Of a stretch of 35,060 nucleotides of DNA, positions 22,912 through 31,088 are shown in pieces; position 1 is the stretch's first letter, and the number at the start of each line of letters is the position of its first letter. The notes beneath the pieces were generated by a model. It was not told the DNA's origin. It did not search any database and worked only from the letters and a program-made list of their open reading frames with translations. Both the position numbers and the translations under genes were made by a program. The stretch lies in assembly GCA_032230565.1 (NCBI GenBank), contig JAVXWL010000143.1, positions 1-35,060 on the forward strand, read 5' to 3'. Source of the stretch: GCA-003244245 sp032230565. Lineage in GTDB: Bacteria > Actinomycetota > Actinomycetes > Mycobacteriales > Pseudonocardiaceae.

Positions 22912-23886
22912 TCAGGCACCGAGCAGGGAGGTGCGCTGTTCTTGGAGGTCGGTCAGCTCGGTGCGGGGGACGCAGCCGCGCCAGACCCGGTAGTCGACTT
23001 CCGCGAGGCCGAAGTCAGCTGCCCGGGGGCCGTTCTCGCCGATGTAGTGGATCACGGCCTGATCCGGCAAGGAGTCCACCAACTCCACCGGCAGACCGTG
23101 CCACCCGCCGCGCCAGCACAGCAGGTCAAGCGAGTCGAGCTCGTCGATCGCCACGGCGAACGCGTAGGCACCAGCCTGGTCGAGGAACTCGGCGGGCGGC
23201 TGACTGCCGGCTAGCGGGTGCAGGGTCACCTCACCGGGGCGCGGGCCGAAGTCGGCGTCGAAGTCGGCGCCGTGATACTCCGCAATCAGGCCGCGCCGCA
23301 CGGTGGGGCGGGCCGATACCGGCGGCCGGTTCCACCCAGCTGGACCCAACATCGTGGCCCCGGTGCTGATCCAACCGACCTGCCGGTGCAGGTAGGCGGC
23401 CACCCGCTGCTCGTCACCAGCGGAGTCGATCCGCCACATCTCGGTGCCGGCCGGGAGCTCGATGAGATTCACCTGGTAGACGCTGCAGTCGAAGGGGGCG
23501 ATGTATAGCTGCGGGTTGTGCGCGTAGAAACGCAGCACATACAAATCGTCGGTAACCGGCCAGCCCGGGACCTGGTCCAACCCGAACCGGTGAAGCAGCT
23601 CGGCGGACGGACTCGCCGGGACGTCCTCCAGTCGGGTGACGAAACCGGCGATCCGGTTCGGATCAAAGCGTCCCTGCACCACCACGTTGCCTAGGGTCAG
23701 GTCTACCAGTCCCGGCAGTACGACTTTCTGCATCGCGGTGTCCGGGGTGAGCTCAGGTACCCGGCTGGGCACCCGCAACCGGGGCGGCGAGGGCGCGCCA
23801 CGCTGCCCCGACGGCCTGCGCTCCGGGCTCAGCGTGGCGCCGGCCCCTGACCCATTGGCTGCCACCCGTGCTACTGGATCTGTCAT
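22912..23886 (-). CDS. conserved-looking protein of unknown function
   Basis: I do not recognise this 324-aa soluble protein. It has no signal peptide or membrane segment. A disordered Pro/Arg-rich N-terminus (about 1-50) is followed by an ordered region: VVLPGLVDLTLGNVVVQGRFDPNRIAGFVTRLEDVP, DDLYVLRFYAHNPQLYIAPFD, then TEMWRIDSAGDEQRVAAYLHRQVGWIS. The C-terminus has IDELDSLDLLCWRGGWHGLPVELVDSLPDQAVIHYIGENGP and VDYRVWRGCVPRTEL, rich in Trp. Codon use looks like its neighbours. ATG 23886 was taken as start; GTG 23898 is an alternative and both have imperfect ribosome sites. It stands alone, followed by the hairpin repeat and tRNA-Ser. Confidence 0.65.
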   Translation of the reverse strand: MTDPVARVAANGSGAGATLSPERRPSGQRGAPSPPRLRVPSRVPELTPDTAMQKVVLPGLVDLTLGNVVVQGRFDPNRIAGFVTRLEDVPASPSAELLHRFGLDQVPGWPVTDDLYVLRFYAHNPQLYIAPFDCSVYQVNLIELPAGTEMWRIDSAGDEQRVAAYLHRQVGWISTGATMLGPAGWNRPPVSARPTVRRGLIAEYHGADFDADFGPRPGEVTLHPLAGSQPPAEFLDQAGAYAFAVAIDELDSLDLLCWRGGWHGLPVELVDSLPDQAVIHYIGENGPRAADFGLAEVDYRVWRGCVPRTELTDLQEQRTSLLGA

Positions 23887-24001
23887 CAGCTCCACCACTT
23901 GCGCCGCGCGGGATGCCCGTCCGCCCTCGACGGCCGGGCTGGGTTCGGCGAACCTACTACCCCATTCGGCGCAAGGGTGCCGGGAGGGGGTGGGTCAGCG
24001 A

Positions 24002-24244
24002 CTAGGTAGGTTTGCTAACAGTCGGGATCGGGCTGGTTACTGACAGCAGGCTTGCGCAGGTGCCGGTGCACCGCTCGAAGACCTCGGTCAGCACGGGTCG
24101 TTCCTCGGGGGATAGCAAATCAACCAGGTTGTCGCGAACGCCACGGACATGCGTGGGAGCCGCACTGCGCAAGACGCGCGCGCCGTGCGGCGTGAGCATC
24201 GCGCGCATCTCCTCGGCATCGAGCCAGCATGGCTGCCCGTCCAC
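24002..24244 (-). pseudogene. MarR-family regulator, C-terminal fragment
   Basis: The segment EEMRAMLTPHGARVLRSAAPTHVRGVRDNLVDLLSPEERPVLTEVFERC matches the end of MarR regulators (the LTPxGxxxL wing exit plus the C-terminal dimerisation helices). The recognition helix and everything N-terminal to it are absent. The frame runs straight back into the stop codon of the upstream oxidase gene (TAG at 24254-24256), so no longer version can exist. It is probably a decayed regulator of the adjacent hydroxy-acid oxidase. Confidence 0.6.
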
Positions 24245-24253
24245 CCAGGCAGG

Positions 24254-25432
24254 CTAACCGATCATGTCCCGGACGACGCTGTGCGCGCCCAATCCCGCAG
24301 GACTGGCGTAACCGGCCAGCGCCAGGGTGAGATCAAAGTCACCAAGCAGGGTACCCAGCACGTGGGTCACCCCGCGCTGCCCGGCCAGCCCGAGCCCGTA
24401 AACCCACGGCCGCCCGAGCAGCACGGCCTGCGCCCCCAGCGCAAGCGCGATCAGCACATCGGCGCCGCACCGGATACCGGAGTCCAGCAGCACGGGGGCC
24501 TGCCCGTCGACGGCGGCTACCACGTCGGGCAGGCAGTCCAGCGCTGCCCTGGCGCCATCGACCTGCCGGCCCCCGTGATTGGACACCACCAGGGCGTCGA
24601 CGCCGTGATCAAGCGCGGTCCGGGCGTCGTCGGGGTGGCAGATCCCCTTAATCAGCACCGGCAACCGGGTCCACTGGCGCAGCTGCACCAGATCCGACCA
24701 ACTCAGGGCCGGATTGCCGAACACCTTCGCCCAGACCTGCACGGCCAGCTGCATAGCCAGTGCCGATTCTTCCGGTGGCGCGTCCAGCCGGGCCTGGAAC
24801 ACCGGATCGGACAGGTAGTTCGCGATGCCCTTGGCCTGCAGGAAAGGCAGCTGTGCCAACGCCAGGTCCCGCGGGCGCCACCCCAGCGACCAGGTGTCCA
24901 CGGTGAGCATAAGCGCCTGGTATCCGGCCGCCTCGGCGCGGCGGACCAGCGACTCGGCCAGCTCCGGGTCCCGCGGCCAGTACAGCTGAAACCAGCGGGC
25001 CGCATCCGGCGCCGCGGCGGCGACGTCCTCCAACGTGGTCGACGACGCGGTGGACAGCACGCTGGTCAGTCCCAGTGCGGCGGCGGCGCGAGTGACGGCG
25101 AGATCAGCGTCGGGGTGCACAAGGCCGAGCACCCCGATCGGTGCGGTAAGCACCGGCGCCGTCATCGTGGTTCCCAATATCGTGGTGGACAGATCGCGCT
25201 CACTGACACCGCGCAGCATCCGCGGCACGATCCGCCACCGGGCGAACGCCGCACGGTTGGCGGCGATGGTGCGCTCAGTGGATGCTCCACCGGCGACATA
25301 GCTGAACGCCTCAGCCGGCAATACCTCCCGCGCCGCGCCCTCCAGCCCGTCGGCGGTCATCGGCAGCTCCGGCCGCTGCCCGGTCAGGCCAGCCCGGTAG
25401 ATCTCGTTCGCCAGGTCACCGAAATGCGCCAT
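24254..25432 (-). CDS. FMN-dependent alpha-hydroxy-acid oxidase (lactate 2-monooxygenase-like)
   Basis: This 392-aa enzyme of the (S)-2-hydroxy-acid oxidase family oxidises 2-hydroxy acids to 2-oxo acids or their decarboxylated products. Visible motifs are FSYVAGGAS (43-51), QLYWPRD (149-155, FMN/substrate side), LIKGI (K262, FMN) and SNHGGRQVDG (284-293, catalytic His286 and Arg289). LLDSGIRCGADV and the phosphate-binding ALGAQAVLLGRPW follow. The inserted loop between strands 4 and 5 and the length resemble lactate 2-monooxygenase more than LldD, but the distinction is not certain. A MarR fragment lies directly downstream. It is divergent from leuS, with a gap of 101 bp. Confidence 0.87.
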   Translation of the reverse strand: MAHFGDLANEIYRAGLTGQRPELPMTADGLEGAAREVLPAEAFSYVAGGASTERTIAANRAAFARWRIVPRMLRGVSERDLSTTILGTTMTAPVLTAPIGVLGLVHPDADLAVTRAAAALGLTSVLSTASSTTLEDVAAAAPDAARWFQLYWPRDPELAESLVRRAEAAGYQALMLTVDTWSLGWRPRDLALAQLPFLQAKGIANYLSDPVFQARLDAPPEESALAMQLAVQVWAKVFGNPALSWSDLVQLRQWTRLPVLIKGICHPDDARTALDHGVDALVVSNHGGRQVDGARAALDCLPDVVAAVDGQAPVLLDSGIRCGADVLIALALGAQAVLLGRPWVYGLGLAGQRGVTHVLGTLLGDFDLTLALAGYASPAGLGAHSVVRDMIG

Positions 25433-25533
25433 ACCGGGACAATATACGGTGACCCCCCGGCCAGGGCCGCCGCTTTGGCGCGACTACACTAAGTGGACTG
25501 ACATAAGAAAGTCAGAGGAAGCTGAGAGTACTG

Positions 25534-27999
25534 ATGGCGACGACGGACACACCGCGAGAATTCGATCCGCACGCTATTGATGCGTACTGGACACAGGTGT
25601 GGGATAAAGAGCAGTCCTGGGTGGTGGACAATAACGCCGACGCGGCGAACTCGGTCTATGTCCTGGAAATGCTTCCCTACACCAGCGGTGAACCCCACGT
25701 CGGCCACCTCAAGAACTACGCCGTCGGCGACGCCATCGCCCACTTCATGCGTCGGCACGACAAGCGGGTGCTCCACCCGATGGGTTTCGACGCCTTCGGC
25801 CTGCCCGCTGAAAATCATGCCATCCGTACCGGCAAGCATCCCCGGGTGTCGACCGATGAGTCGATCGCGTCTTTCCGTGAGCAGTTCAAGCAGTGGGGCA
25901 TTTCGATCGACTGGACTCGGGAGATCAGCACCCACGAACCTAGCTATTACCGCTGGACACAGTGGATCTTCCTGCAGCTCTATAAGGCGGGGCTGGCCTA
26001 CCGGAAGCGGTCCGCGGTCAACTGGTGCCCCAAGGACGCGACGGTCTTGGCCAACGAACAGGTCGTCGACGGCCGTTGTGAGCGCTGCGGCACATTGGTC
26101 GAGTCGAAGAACCTGGAGCAGTGGTTCTTCAAGATCACCGACTACGCTGATCGGCTGCTGGCCGATCTCGACGGCCTGGAGTGGCCTGCGCACGTCAAGA
26201 CCATGCAGCGCAACTGGATCGGGCGCTCGGAGGGTGCCAGCGTCATCTTCCACTGCGCCGAAGTCGACTTCGATATCGAGGTCTTCACCACCAGACCGGA
26301 CACGCTGTTCGGCGTGACGTTCTTGGCCATCTCGCCGGAGCACCCTGAGCTGCACCGCTTGATCGCCGGAACACCGGCGCAGCCGGCGATCCAGGAGTAC
26401 GCCAATCAGGCCCGCCGGGAAAGTCACGCCGAGCGCGGCGGCGATCGCGTGAAGACTGGCATCCTCACTGGGCGGCACGCGGTGCATCCGCTCAGCGGCG
26501 CCAAGGTGCCGATCGTGGTGGCCGACTACGTGTTGATGGAGTACGGCACCGGCGCCGTGATGGGCGTGCCAGCCCACGATGAGCGCGACTATGCCGCAGC
26601 TCAGACACTGGGTTTCGATATCCGCCAGGTCATCGGGTCGGCAGCCGGATCGGCTGACGAGCTGCCGTTTACCGCCAAGGGTGTGACGACGAACTCGGGC
26701 GAGTTCGACGGTTTGGAGTCGGCGCAGGCGTCGCGACGGATCGTCGCTGCGCTCGTCGAGCGCGGTGCCGGCGAGGCCTCGATCAGCTACCGCTTGCGTG
26801 ACTGGCTGTTGTCGCGCCAGCGCTACTGGGGTTGCCCCATCCCGATGCTGTATTGCGAGTCGTGCGGGTTGGTGCCAGTACCCGAAGACCAATTGCCGGT
26901 GCTGCTACCGGACGTCGAGGACTACGCGCCCAAGGGCAAATCACCGCTGGCCACGGCCGTCGACTGGGTCCAGACCCGCTGCCCGCAGTGTGCCGGGCCG
27001 GCCAAGCGCGAGACCGACACCATGGACACCTTCGTCGACTCCTCCTGGTATTATCTTCGCTACTGCGACCCGCACAATACGCGGGTGCCGTGGAGCGAGC
27101 AGGCCGTTACCACCTGGATGCCGGTCGACCAATACATCGGCGGCATTGAGCACGCAATCTTGCATTTGCTGTACTCCCGTTTCCTGTGTAAAGCGCTGAG
27201 CGATCTTGGGCACCTGTCGACGCAGGAACCATTCCAGCGGCTGTTCACTCAAGGCATGATCACCAGAGACGGCGCCAAGATGTCGAAGTCGAAAGGCAAT
27301 GTCGTCTCTCCGCGCACGCTCATCGACCAATACGGCGTCGACGCGGTCCGCTGCTATGTCCTGTTCATGGGTCCACCCGAGGCCGGCGGCGACTGGTCCG
27401 ACGAGGGCGTGGAAGGCGTCTACCGTTTTCTGCGACGGCTGTGGCGAGTGGCCGCCGACGTAGCCGGTAGCCACGATGCCGTCCTTGGCACGGCGCTTGA
27501 TCAAGCGCGCGAGGACGAGCTGCGGCGCGAAATGCACGCCACCATCAAGAAAGTCACCGAAGACATGTCCGGTGGCAGCTTCGCGTTCAACACCGCGATC
27601 GCAGCGCTGATGAAGCTCAACAACAGCTGCATCCTCGCCGCGCAGAACGGCATCAGACGGGAGACCCTGCGCGAGGCCGTGCGGACGATCGCCTCGCTGC
27701 TGTTGCCCTTTGCGCCGCACGTCGCCAGTGAGGTCTACCACCAGTTGACCGGCGACCACGTGTGGAAGCAGCCGTGGCCGGTCGCCGATGAGGCGTGGCT
27801 GCATCTCGATACGGTGGAGCTGGCCTTGCAGATCAATGCAAAGAATCGCGGCAAGCTGGTGGTTGCGGCGGACGCGCCAGAAGACGCCATCAAGCAGGCA
27901 GCGCTGGACAGCGACATCGTGCGGGCAGCGCAGAACGGCAGCACCATCCGCAAGGTGATCGTGGTCCCCGGCCGCCTCGTCAACGTGGTCGTCAAGTAA
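25534..27999 (+). CDS. leuS: leucyl-tRNA synthetase
   Basis: This 821-aa class I synthetase charges tRNA-Leu in the cytoplasm. It has the HIGH-type motif HVGH (55-58, PYTSGEPHVGHLKNY), a zinc-finger-like CPKDATVLANEQVVDGRCERCG, and the CP1 editing domain (about 230-410, FTTRPDTLFGVTF, GTGAVMGVPAHDERD). A second zinc-like insertion precedes KMSKS (K582). The anticodon-binding and C-terminal domains end RKVIVVPGRLVNVVVK. It is shorter than mycobacterial LeuRS but all domains are present. The start is ATG 25534. The leader of about 100 bp shows no T-box-like structure, only a TGAC/GTCA pair at 25499-25514. Confidence 0.97.
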   Translation: MATTDTPREFDPHAIDAYWTQVWDKEQSWVVDNNADAANSVYVLEMLPYTSGEPHVGHLKNYAVGDAIAHFMRRHDKRVLHPMGFDAFGLPAENHAIRTGKHPRVSTDESIASFREQFKQWGISIDWTREISTHEPSYYRWTQWIFLQLYKAGLAYRKRSAVNWCPKDATVLANEQVVDGRCERCGTLVESKNLEQWFFKITDYADRLLADLDGLEWPAHVKTMQRNWIGRSEGASVIFHCAEVDFDIEVFTTRPDTLFGVTFLAISPEHPELHRLIAGTPAQPAIQEYANQARRESHAERGGDRVKTGILTGRHAVHPLSGAKVPIVVADYVLMEYGTGAVMGVPAHDERDYAAAQTLGFDIRQVIGSAAGSADELPFTAKGVTTNSGEFDGLESAQASRRIVAALVERGAGEASISYRLRDWLLSRQRYWGCPIPMLYCESCGLVPVPEDQLPVLLPDVEDYAPKGKSPLATAVDWVQTRCPQCAGPAKRETDTMDTFVDSSWYYLRYCDPHNTRVPWSEQAVTTWMPVDQYIGGIEHAILHLLYSRFLCKALSDLGHLSTQEPFQRLFTQGMITRDGAKMSKSKGNVVSPRTLIDQYGVDAVRCYVLFMGPPEAGGDWSDEGVEGVYRFLRRLWRVAADVAGSHDAVLGTALDQAREDELRREMHATIKKVTEDMSGGSFAFNTAIAALMKLNNSCILAAQNGIRRETLREAVRTIASLLLPFAPHVASEVYHQLTGDHVWKQPWPVADEAWLHLDTVELALQINAKNRGKLVVAADAPEDAIKQAALDSDIVRAAQNGSTIRKVIVVPGRLVNVVVK

Positions 28000-28073
28000 A
28001 CGCACCCCGCCGCTCGATGCCGTTCACCGCTCGCCCGGACTAGGTCGGGTACGCACGGGGTACTTCGGATCTC

Positions 28074-28838
28074 GTGCGGGTTCTTGAACGGCGAAGCTTG
28101 ACCGAGGTTATCGGCGGTGACGGACGACCCAGTGCGGCGAGCGATCTGTGCTTCGCCCGGTTGGAACACGGTTACCCGCACGATGTCCTCGCCGCGATCC
28201 ACGCCCGGAGCGTGCAGATCAGGCAGGCGTCCCATCCGAAGCAGCAGAAGTTTCTCGGGTTGGACCACCTCCGCCGGGTTCAGAGCCTGATCCCGCTCGT
28301 CGCGGACTTGGTGCACGATCCGCACCGGCTGGAGCGGCTCAGCGCGGTCGCCGGCATCGAGCTGGAGCCATACCCGATCAGCACGTCATGCTCGGGCGTG
28401 AACTTCTACTGGCCGGGGCAGGAGCCCATCGAATTCCACGCCGACGGACCCGCCTTTGTCGAACTCGTACCAGTCCACGCGGACGGCAGCCAAGATGGCG
28501 GTAGCACGGTGGTGTTCCGTGGACCCGTTGATGTCGGGCTCGCCCGGTTGCGGGCCGACGGCCAACTTCCCAGCGACGAGCTCATCCACATTTCCCAGCG
28601 CGTCGGCTCCAGCGTGTTGTTGCAAGGCCGGATGGTCTTACACACCGCCGAAACGCTCTCCGACGGCCACCGCGTGACACTGGTGATGTCGCTGCGGTCG
28701 AAAACAGAGCCGTGGAAGGACAGCAACACGTTGAGGCGGCTACTTATGGACGATCGCCCAGAGGACGTCGCGACGGACTGGCGCACCGACGTCGACACCC
28801 GGCAGCTGCCAGCGCTGAGATCGTTCCTGTTCTCATAG
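28074..28838 (+). CDS. putative Fe(II)/2-oxoglutarate-type oxygenase
   Basis: This 254-aa protein has a jelly-roll-like pattern with a candidate facial triad H122-x-D124 (IEFHADGPAF) and H190 (MVLHTAET), plus R200 (GHRVTLVMS) ten residues later as a 2-oxoglutarate anchor. A VNFYWPGQEPIEFHADG context and GGSTVVFRG precede them. Halogenases of this fold replace the Asp; here Asp is present, so hydroxylation or desaturation is expected. Substrate unknown. The start is GTG 28074; an in-frame stop at 28041 limits earlier options. It follows leuS on the same strand by 74 bp, which invites, but does not prove, a link to leucine or tRNA. Confidence 0.62.
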   Translation: MRVLERRSLTEVIGGDGRPSAASDLCFARLEHGYPHDVLAAIHARSVQIRQASHPKQQKFLGLDHLRRVQSLIPLVADLVHDPHRLERLSAVAGIELEPYPISTSCSGVNFYWPGQEPIEFHADGPAFVELVPVHADGSQDGGSTVVFRGPVDVGLARLRADGQLPSDELIHISQRVGSSVLLQGRMVLHTAETLSDGHRVTLVMSLRSKTEPWKDSNTLRRLLMDDRPEDVATDWRTDVDTRQLPALRSFLFS

Positions 28839-29471
28839 GAAGCCCAACATCTGCCGGCAGCCGTCCAGCCCGTCGGCTTGCAGCGTCCAGTCCGGACGGA
28901 CGAAATGCGACGGCTCCAGCACCAGCCGGATCTCCGTGGCCGCCACGCCGCGCTGGGCGAAGATGTTGGCGCCGTCGGTGCGGTAGCCCAGCTTCTCGCT
29001 GAGGCGCAGCGAGGCCGCGTTATCGGCGAATGCCCCAGAGCGCGCGATGCTGGCGCTGAGGTGGTCGAAGGCAAGCAGCAGGACAGCGGCGCGCATCTCG
29101 GTGCCCAATCCCTGGCGCTGATGCGAGAGACCTAGCCAGGACCCAGTGGAGACCTCGCGGGTGATCGCGAATTGCTTCCCGGACAGCTCTTGGACGCCGA
29201 TGACCTGGCCACCGTGGCGGACCAGGAAGTTGACGCTCCAGTCCGTTGCGGTGAGCTGCGCACGCGCCCGCCAGAAGTGCTGCACGGAGCTGCGCACAAG
29301 ATCGTCGGGTCGCTGGTCGGTCCAGGCGGTGAGGAAGGGCATCTCCTCCGGCGGGTGCACGCCGCGCAGCGCCAGCGCGGCCAGCTCGTGGAGGCCCGCG
29401 TCGTCGTCGGGGCGCAGCGTCAGACGGGGAGTGCGTAGCACCAGATGCCGCAGCGGCCAGGGGTCCGGCAT
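28833..29471 (-). CDS. GNAT-family N-acetyltransferase (RimJ/RimL-like)
   Basis: This 212-aa protein has the GNAT order: LRTPRLTLRPDDDAGLHELAAL (about 11-32), a central VIGVQELSG strand, and the acetyl-CoA loop GLSHQRQGLGTEMRAAVLLLAFDHL (about 124-148). AFADNAASLRLSEKLGYRTDG (about 156-176) follows. This is the RimJ/RimL-type N-terminal or amine acetyltransferase arrangement; the substrate is unknown. The last 6 bp overlap the convergent oxygenase gene. It is divergent from the quinone oxidoreductase, with only 42 bp between starts. Confidence 0.88.
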   Translation of the reverse strand: MPDPWPLRHLVLRTPRLTLRPDDDAGLHELAALALRGVHPPEEMPFLTAWTDQRPDDLVRSSVQHFWRARAQLTATDWSVNFLVRHGGQVIGVQELSGKQFAITREVSTGSWLGLSHQRQGLGTEMRAAVLLLAFDHLSASIARSGAFADNAASLRLSEKLGYRTDGANIFAQRGVAATEIRLVLEPSHFVRPDWTLQADGLDGCRQMLGFL

Positions 29472-29513
29472 AGCCGCAACGGTGCCACGTACCAGCGACT
29501 ACCGTCAGGCACC

Positions 29514-30488
29514 ATGCGAGCGATCACGATCACCGAGTTCGGCGACCCAGCGGTGCTTCAGCTCACCGAGCAACCCGACCCCAGCCCGGGACCTGGCGAG
29601 GTATTGATCGACGTCGCCGCGTCCTCGGTCAACCGGGCCGACCTCGCGCAACGGCAGGGCCGGTATCCCCCGCCGCGCGGGGCCAGCGAGATCCTCGGCC
29701 TGGAGTGCTCCGGCACGATCGCCGAGCTCGGTGAGGGCGTATCCGGGTTCGGGGTGGGCGACGAGGTGTGCGCGCTGCTGGCCGGCGGCGGCTACGCCGA
29801 GCGGGTGGCCGCACCGGCTGGACAGGTGATGCCGCTGCCGCCCGGCGTCGATCTGGTCACCGCGGGCTGTGTGCCCGAGGTGGCCTGCACGGTGTGGTCG
29901 ACGGTGGTGCGCCACGCCGGGCTCGCCGCCGGCGAACTACTGCTGATACACGGCGGGTCTGGAGGCATCGGAACACATGCGATCCAGGTCGGTCGGGCGC
30001 TGGGCGCGCAGGTCGCCACCACCGCGTCGGGGCCGCGGCTGGCACGCTGCGCAGAGTTCGGTGCCCAGATCCTGATCGACTACCGTGAGCAGGACTTCGC
30101 CGAGCAGCTCGCCGGGCGCGCCGACGTCATCCTCGACAACATGGGCGCCAAATACCTATCCCGCAACCTCGCCGCGCTCGCCCCGGACGGGCGGCTGGTG
30201 GTGATCGGGTTGCAGGGCGGCGCCAGTGCGGAGCTGAACCTCGGCGCGCTGCTGCCCAAGCGGGCCAGCGTGGCGGCGATCGGGCTGCGCGGGCGGCCGG
30301 TGGACGGTCCGTACGGAAAAGCCGCCCTGTGCGCCGACGTCGTCGCCCGGTTGTGGCCGATGTTCGGTGACGGTCGGGTCAACCCCGTGGTGCATGCGAC
30401 GATTCCCCTGGCGGACGCCGCGCTGGCCCATCAGATGCTCGAAACCGGTGGCGTCGTCGGCAAGATCCTGTTGACCGCCCGCGGTTGA
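29514..30488 (+). CDS. NAD(P)H:quinone oxidoreductase (PIG3/zeta-crystallin type)
   Basis: This 324-aa MDR-family protein lacks zinc. The N-terminal GroES-like domain begins MRAITITEFGDPAVLQLTEQPDPSPGPGEVLIDVAASSVNRADLAQRQGRYPPP. The Rossmann motif LLIHGGSGGIGTHAIQVGRALGAQV lies at about 143-167, and VILDNMGAKYLSRNLAALAPDGRLVVIG follows. ILGLECSGTIAELG is typical of the PIG3 subgroup, which reduces quinones with NADPH. No Shine-Dalgarno precedes ATG 29514, so the message may be leaderless. It is directly upstream of bpa, as in mycobacteria (Rv3777 to Rv3780, from memory). The gene at 31089 is convergent. Confidence 0.9.
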   Translation: MRAITITEFGDPAVLQLTEQPDPSPGPGEVLIDVAASSVNRADLAQRQGRYPPPRGASEILGLECSGTIAELGEGVSGFGVGDEVCALLAGGGYAERVAAPAGQVMPLPPGVDLVTAGCVPEVACTVWSTVVRHAGLAAGELLLIHGGSGGIGTHAIQVGRALGAQVATTASGPRLARCAEFGAQILIDYREQDFAEQLAGRADVILDNMGAKYLSRNLAALAPDGRLVVIGLQGGASAELNLGALLPKRASVAAIGLRGRPVDGPYGKAALCADVVARLWPMFGDGRVNPVVHATIPLADAALAHQMLETGGVVGKILLTARG

Positions 30489-30517
30489 GCGGATTTACGC
30501 TGGGGAACAATGAGGTC

Positions 30518-31054
30518 ATGAGCGAACCGCAGGAGCAGCAGGTCTTTGTAATCGGGCCAGACGGTCAACCGGTGGCCGCCGGCACCGTCGAGGACCACCG
30601 CGGCGGGGCGGACGTCTCCGACATGGTCGAGCAACCCGCCAAGGTGATGCGCATCGGCAGCATGATCAGACAGTTGCTGGAGGAGGTGCGTGCCGCGCCG
30701 CTGGACGAAGCCAGCCGCAACCGGCTCCGGGAAATCCACCAGTCCTCGATCCGCGAGCTCGAGAAGGGCCTGGCCCCGGAGCTGCGCGACGAGCTGGAGC
30801 GGCTGTCGTTGCCGTTCAGCGACGAGTTCACACCCAGTGACGCCGAACTGCGGGTCGCGCACGCCCAGCTCGTCGGTTGGCTGGAGGGCCTGTTCCACGG
30901 CATCCAGACCACCCTGTTCGCCCAGCAGATGGCCGCCCGGATGCAGCTGGAGCAGATGCGCCGCGGCCTACCCCCCGGCGCCGTCCCCCCCGGCATGCAG
31001 CCCGGAATGCCGCAGGCAGAACCCGGAACCCGCGGCACCGGCCAATACCTCTAA
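30518..31054 (+). CDS. bpa: bacterial proteasome activator Bpa (DUF2587)
   Basis: This 178-aa homologue of Rv3780 (Bpa/PafE) is an ATP-independent ring that docks on the 20S proteasome and feeds it unfolded proteins. The conserved core MVEQPAKVMRIGSMIRQLLEEVRAAPLDEASRNRLREIHQSSIRELEKGLAPELRDEL lies at about 36-93. A helical part follows to about 150, then a Pro/Met-rich linker and the C-terminal GQYL (175-178) that inserts into proteasome pockets. ATG 30518 starts 30 bp after the upstream oxidoreductase stop; an earlier in-frame start is at 30485. Its presence predicts a 20S proteasome elsewhere in the genome. Confidence 0.95.
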   Translation: MSEPQEQQVFVIGPDGQPVAAGTVEDHRGGADVSDMVEQPAKVMRIGSMIRQLLEEVRAAPLDEASRNRLREIHQSSIRELEKGLAPELRDELERLSLPFSDEFTPSDAELRVAHAQLVGWLEGLFHGIQTTLFAQQMAARMQLEQMRRGLPPGAVPPGMQPGMPQAEPGTRGTGQYL

Positions 31055-31088
31055 CCAACCCCGCAGTCGATCGCGAGCGGCGCTCGCG

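Noticed and set aside
25433..25533. Possible T-box or attenuator ahead of leuS
   Set aside because: The leader is only about 100 bp, with no specifier-loop, T-box bulge or terminator hairpin; only a weak TGAC/GTCA pair.
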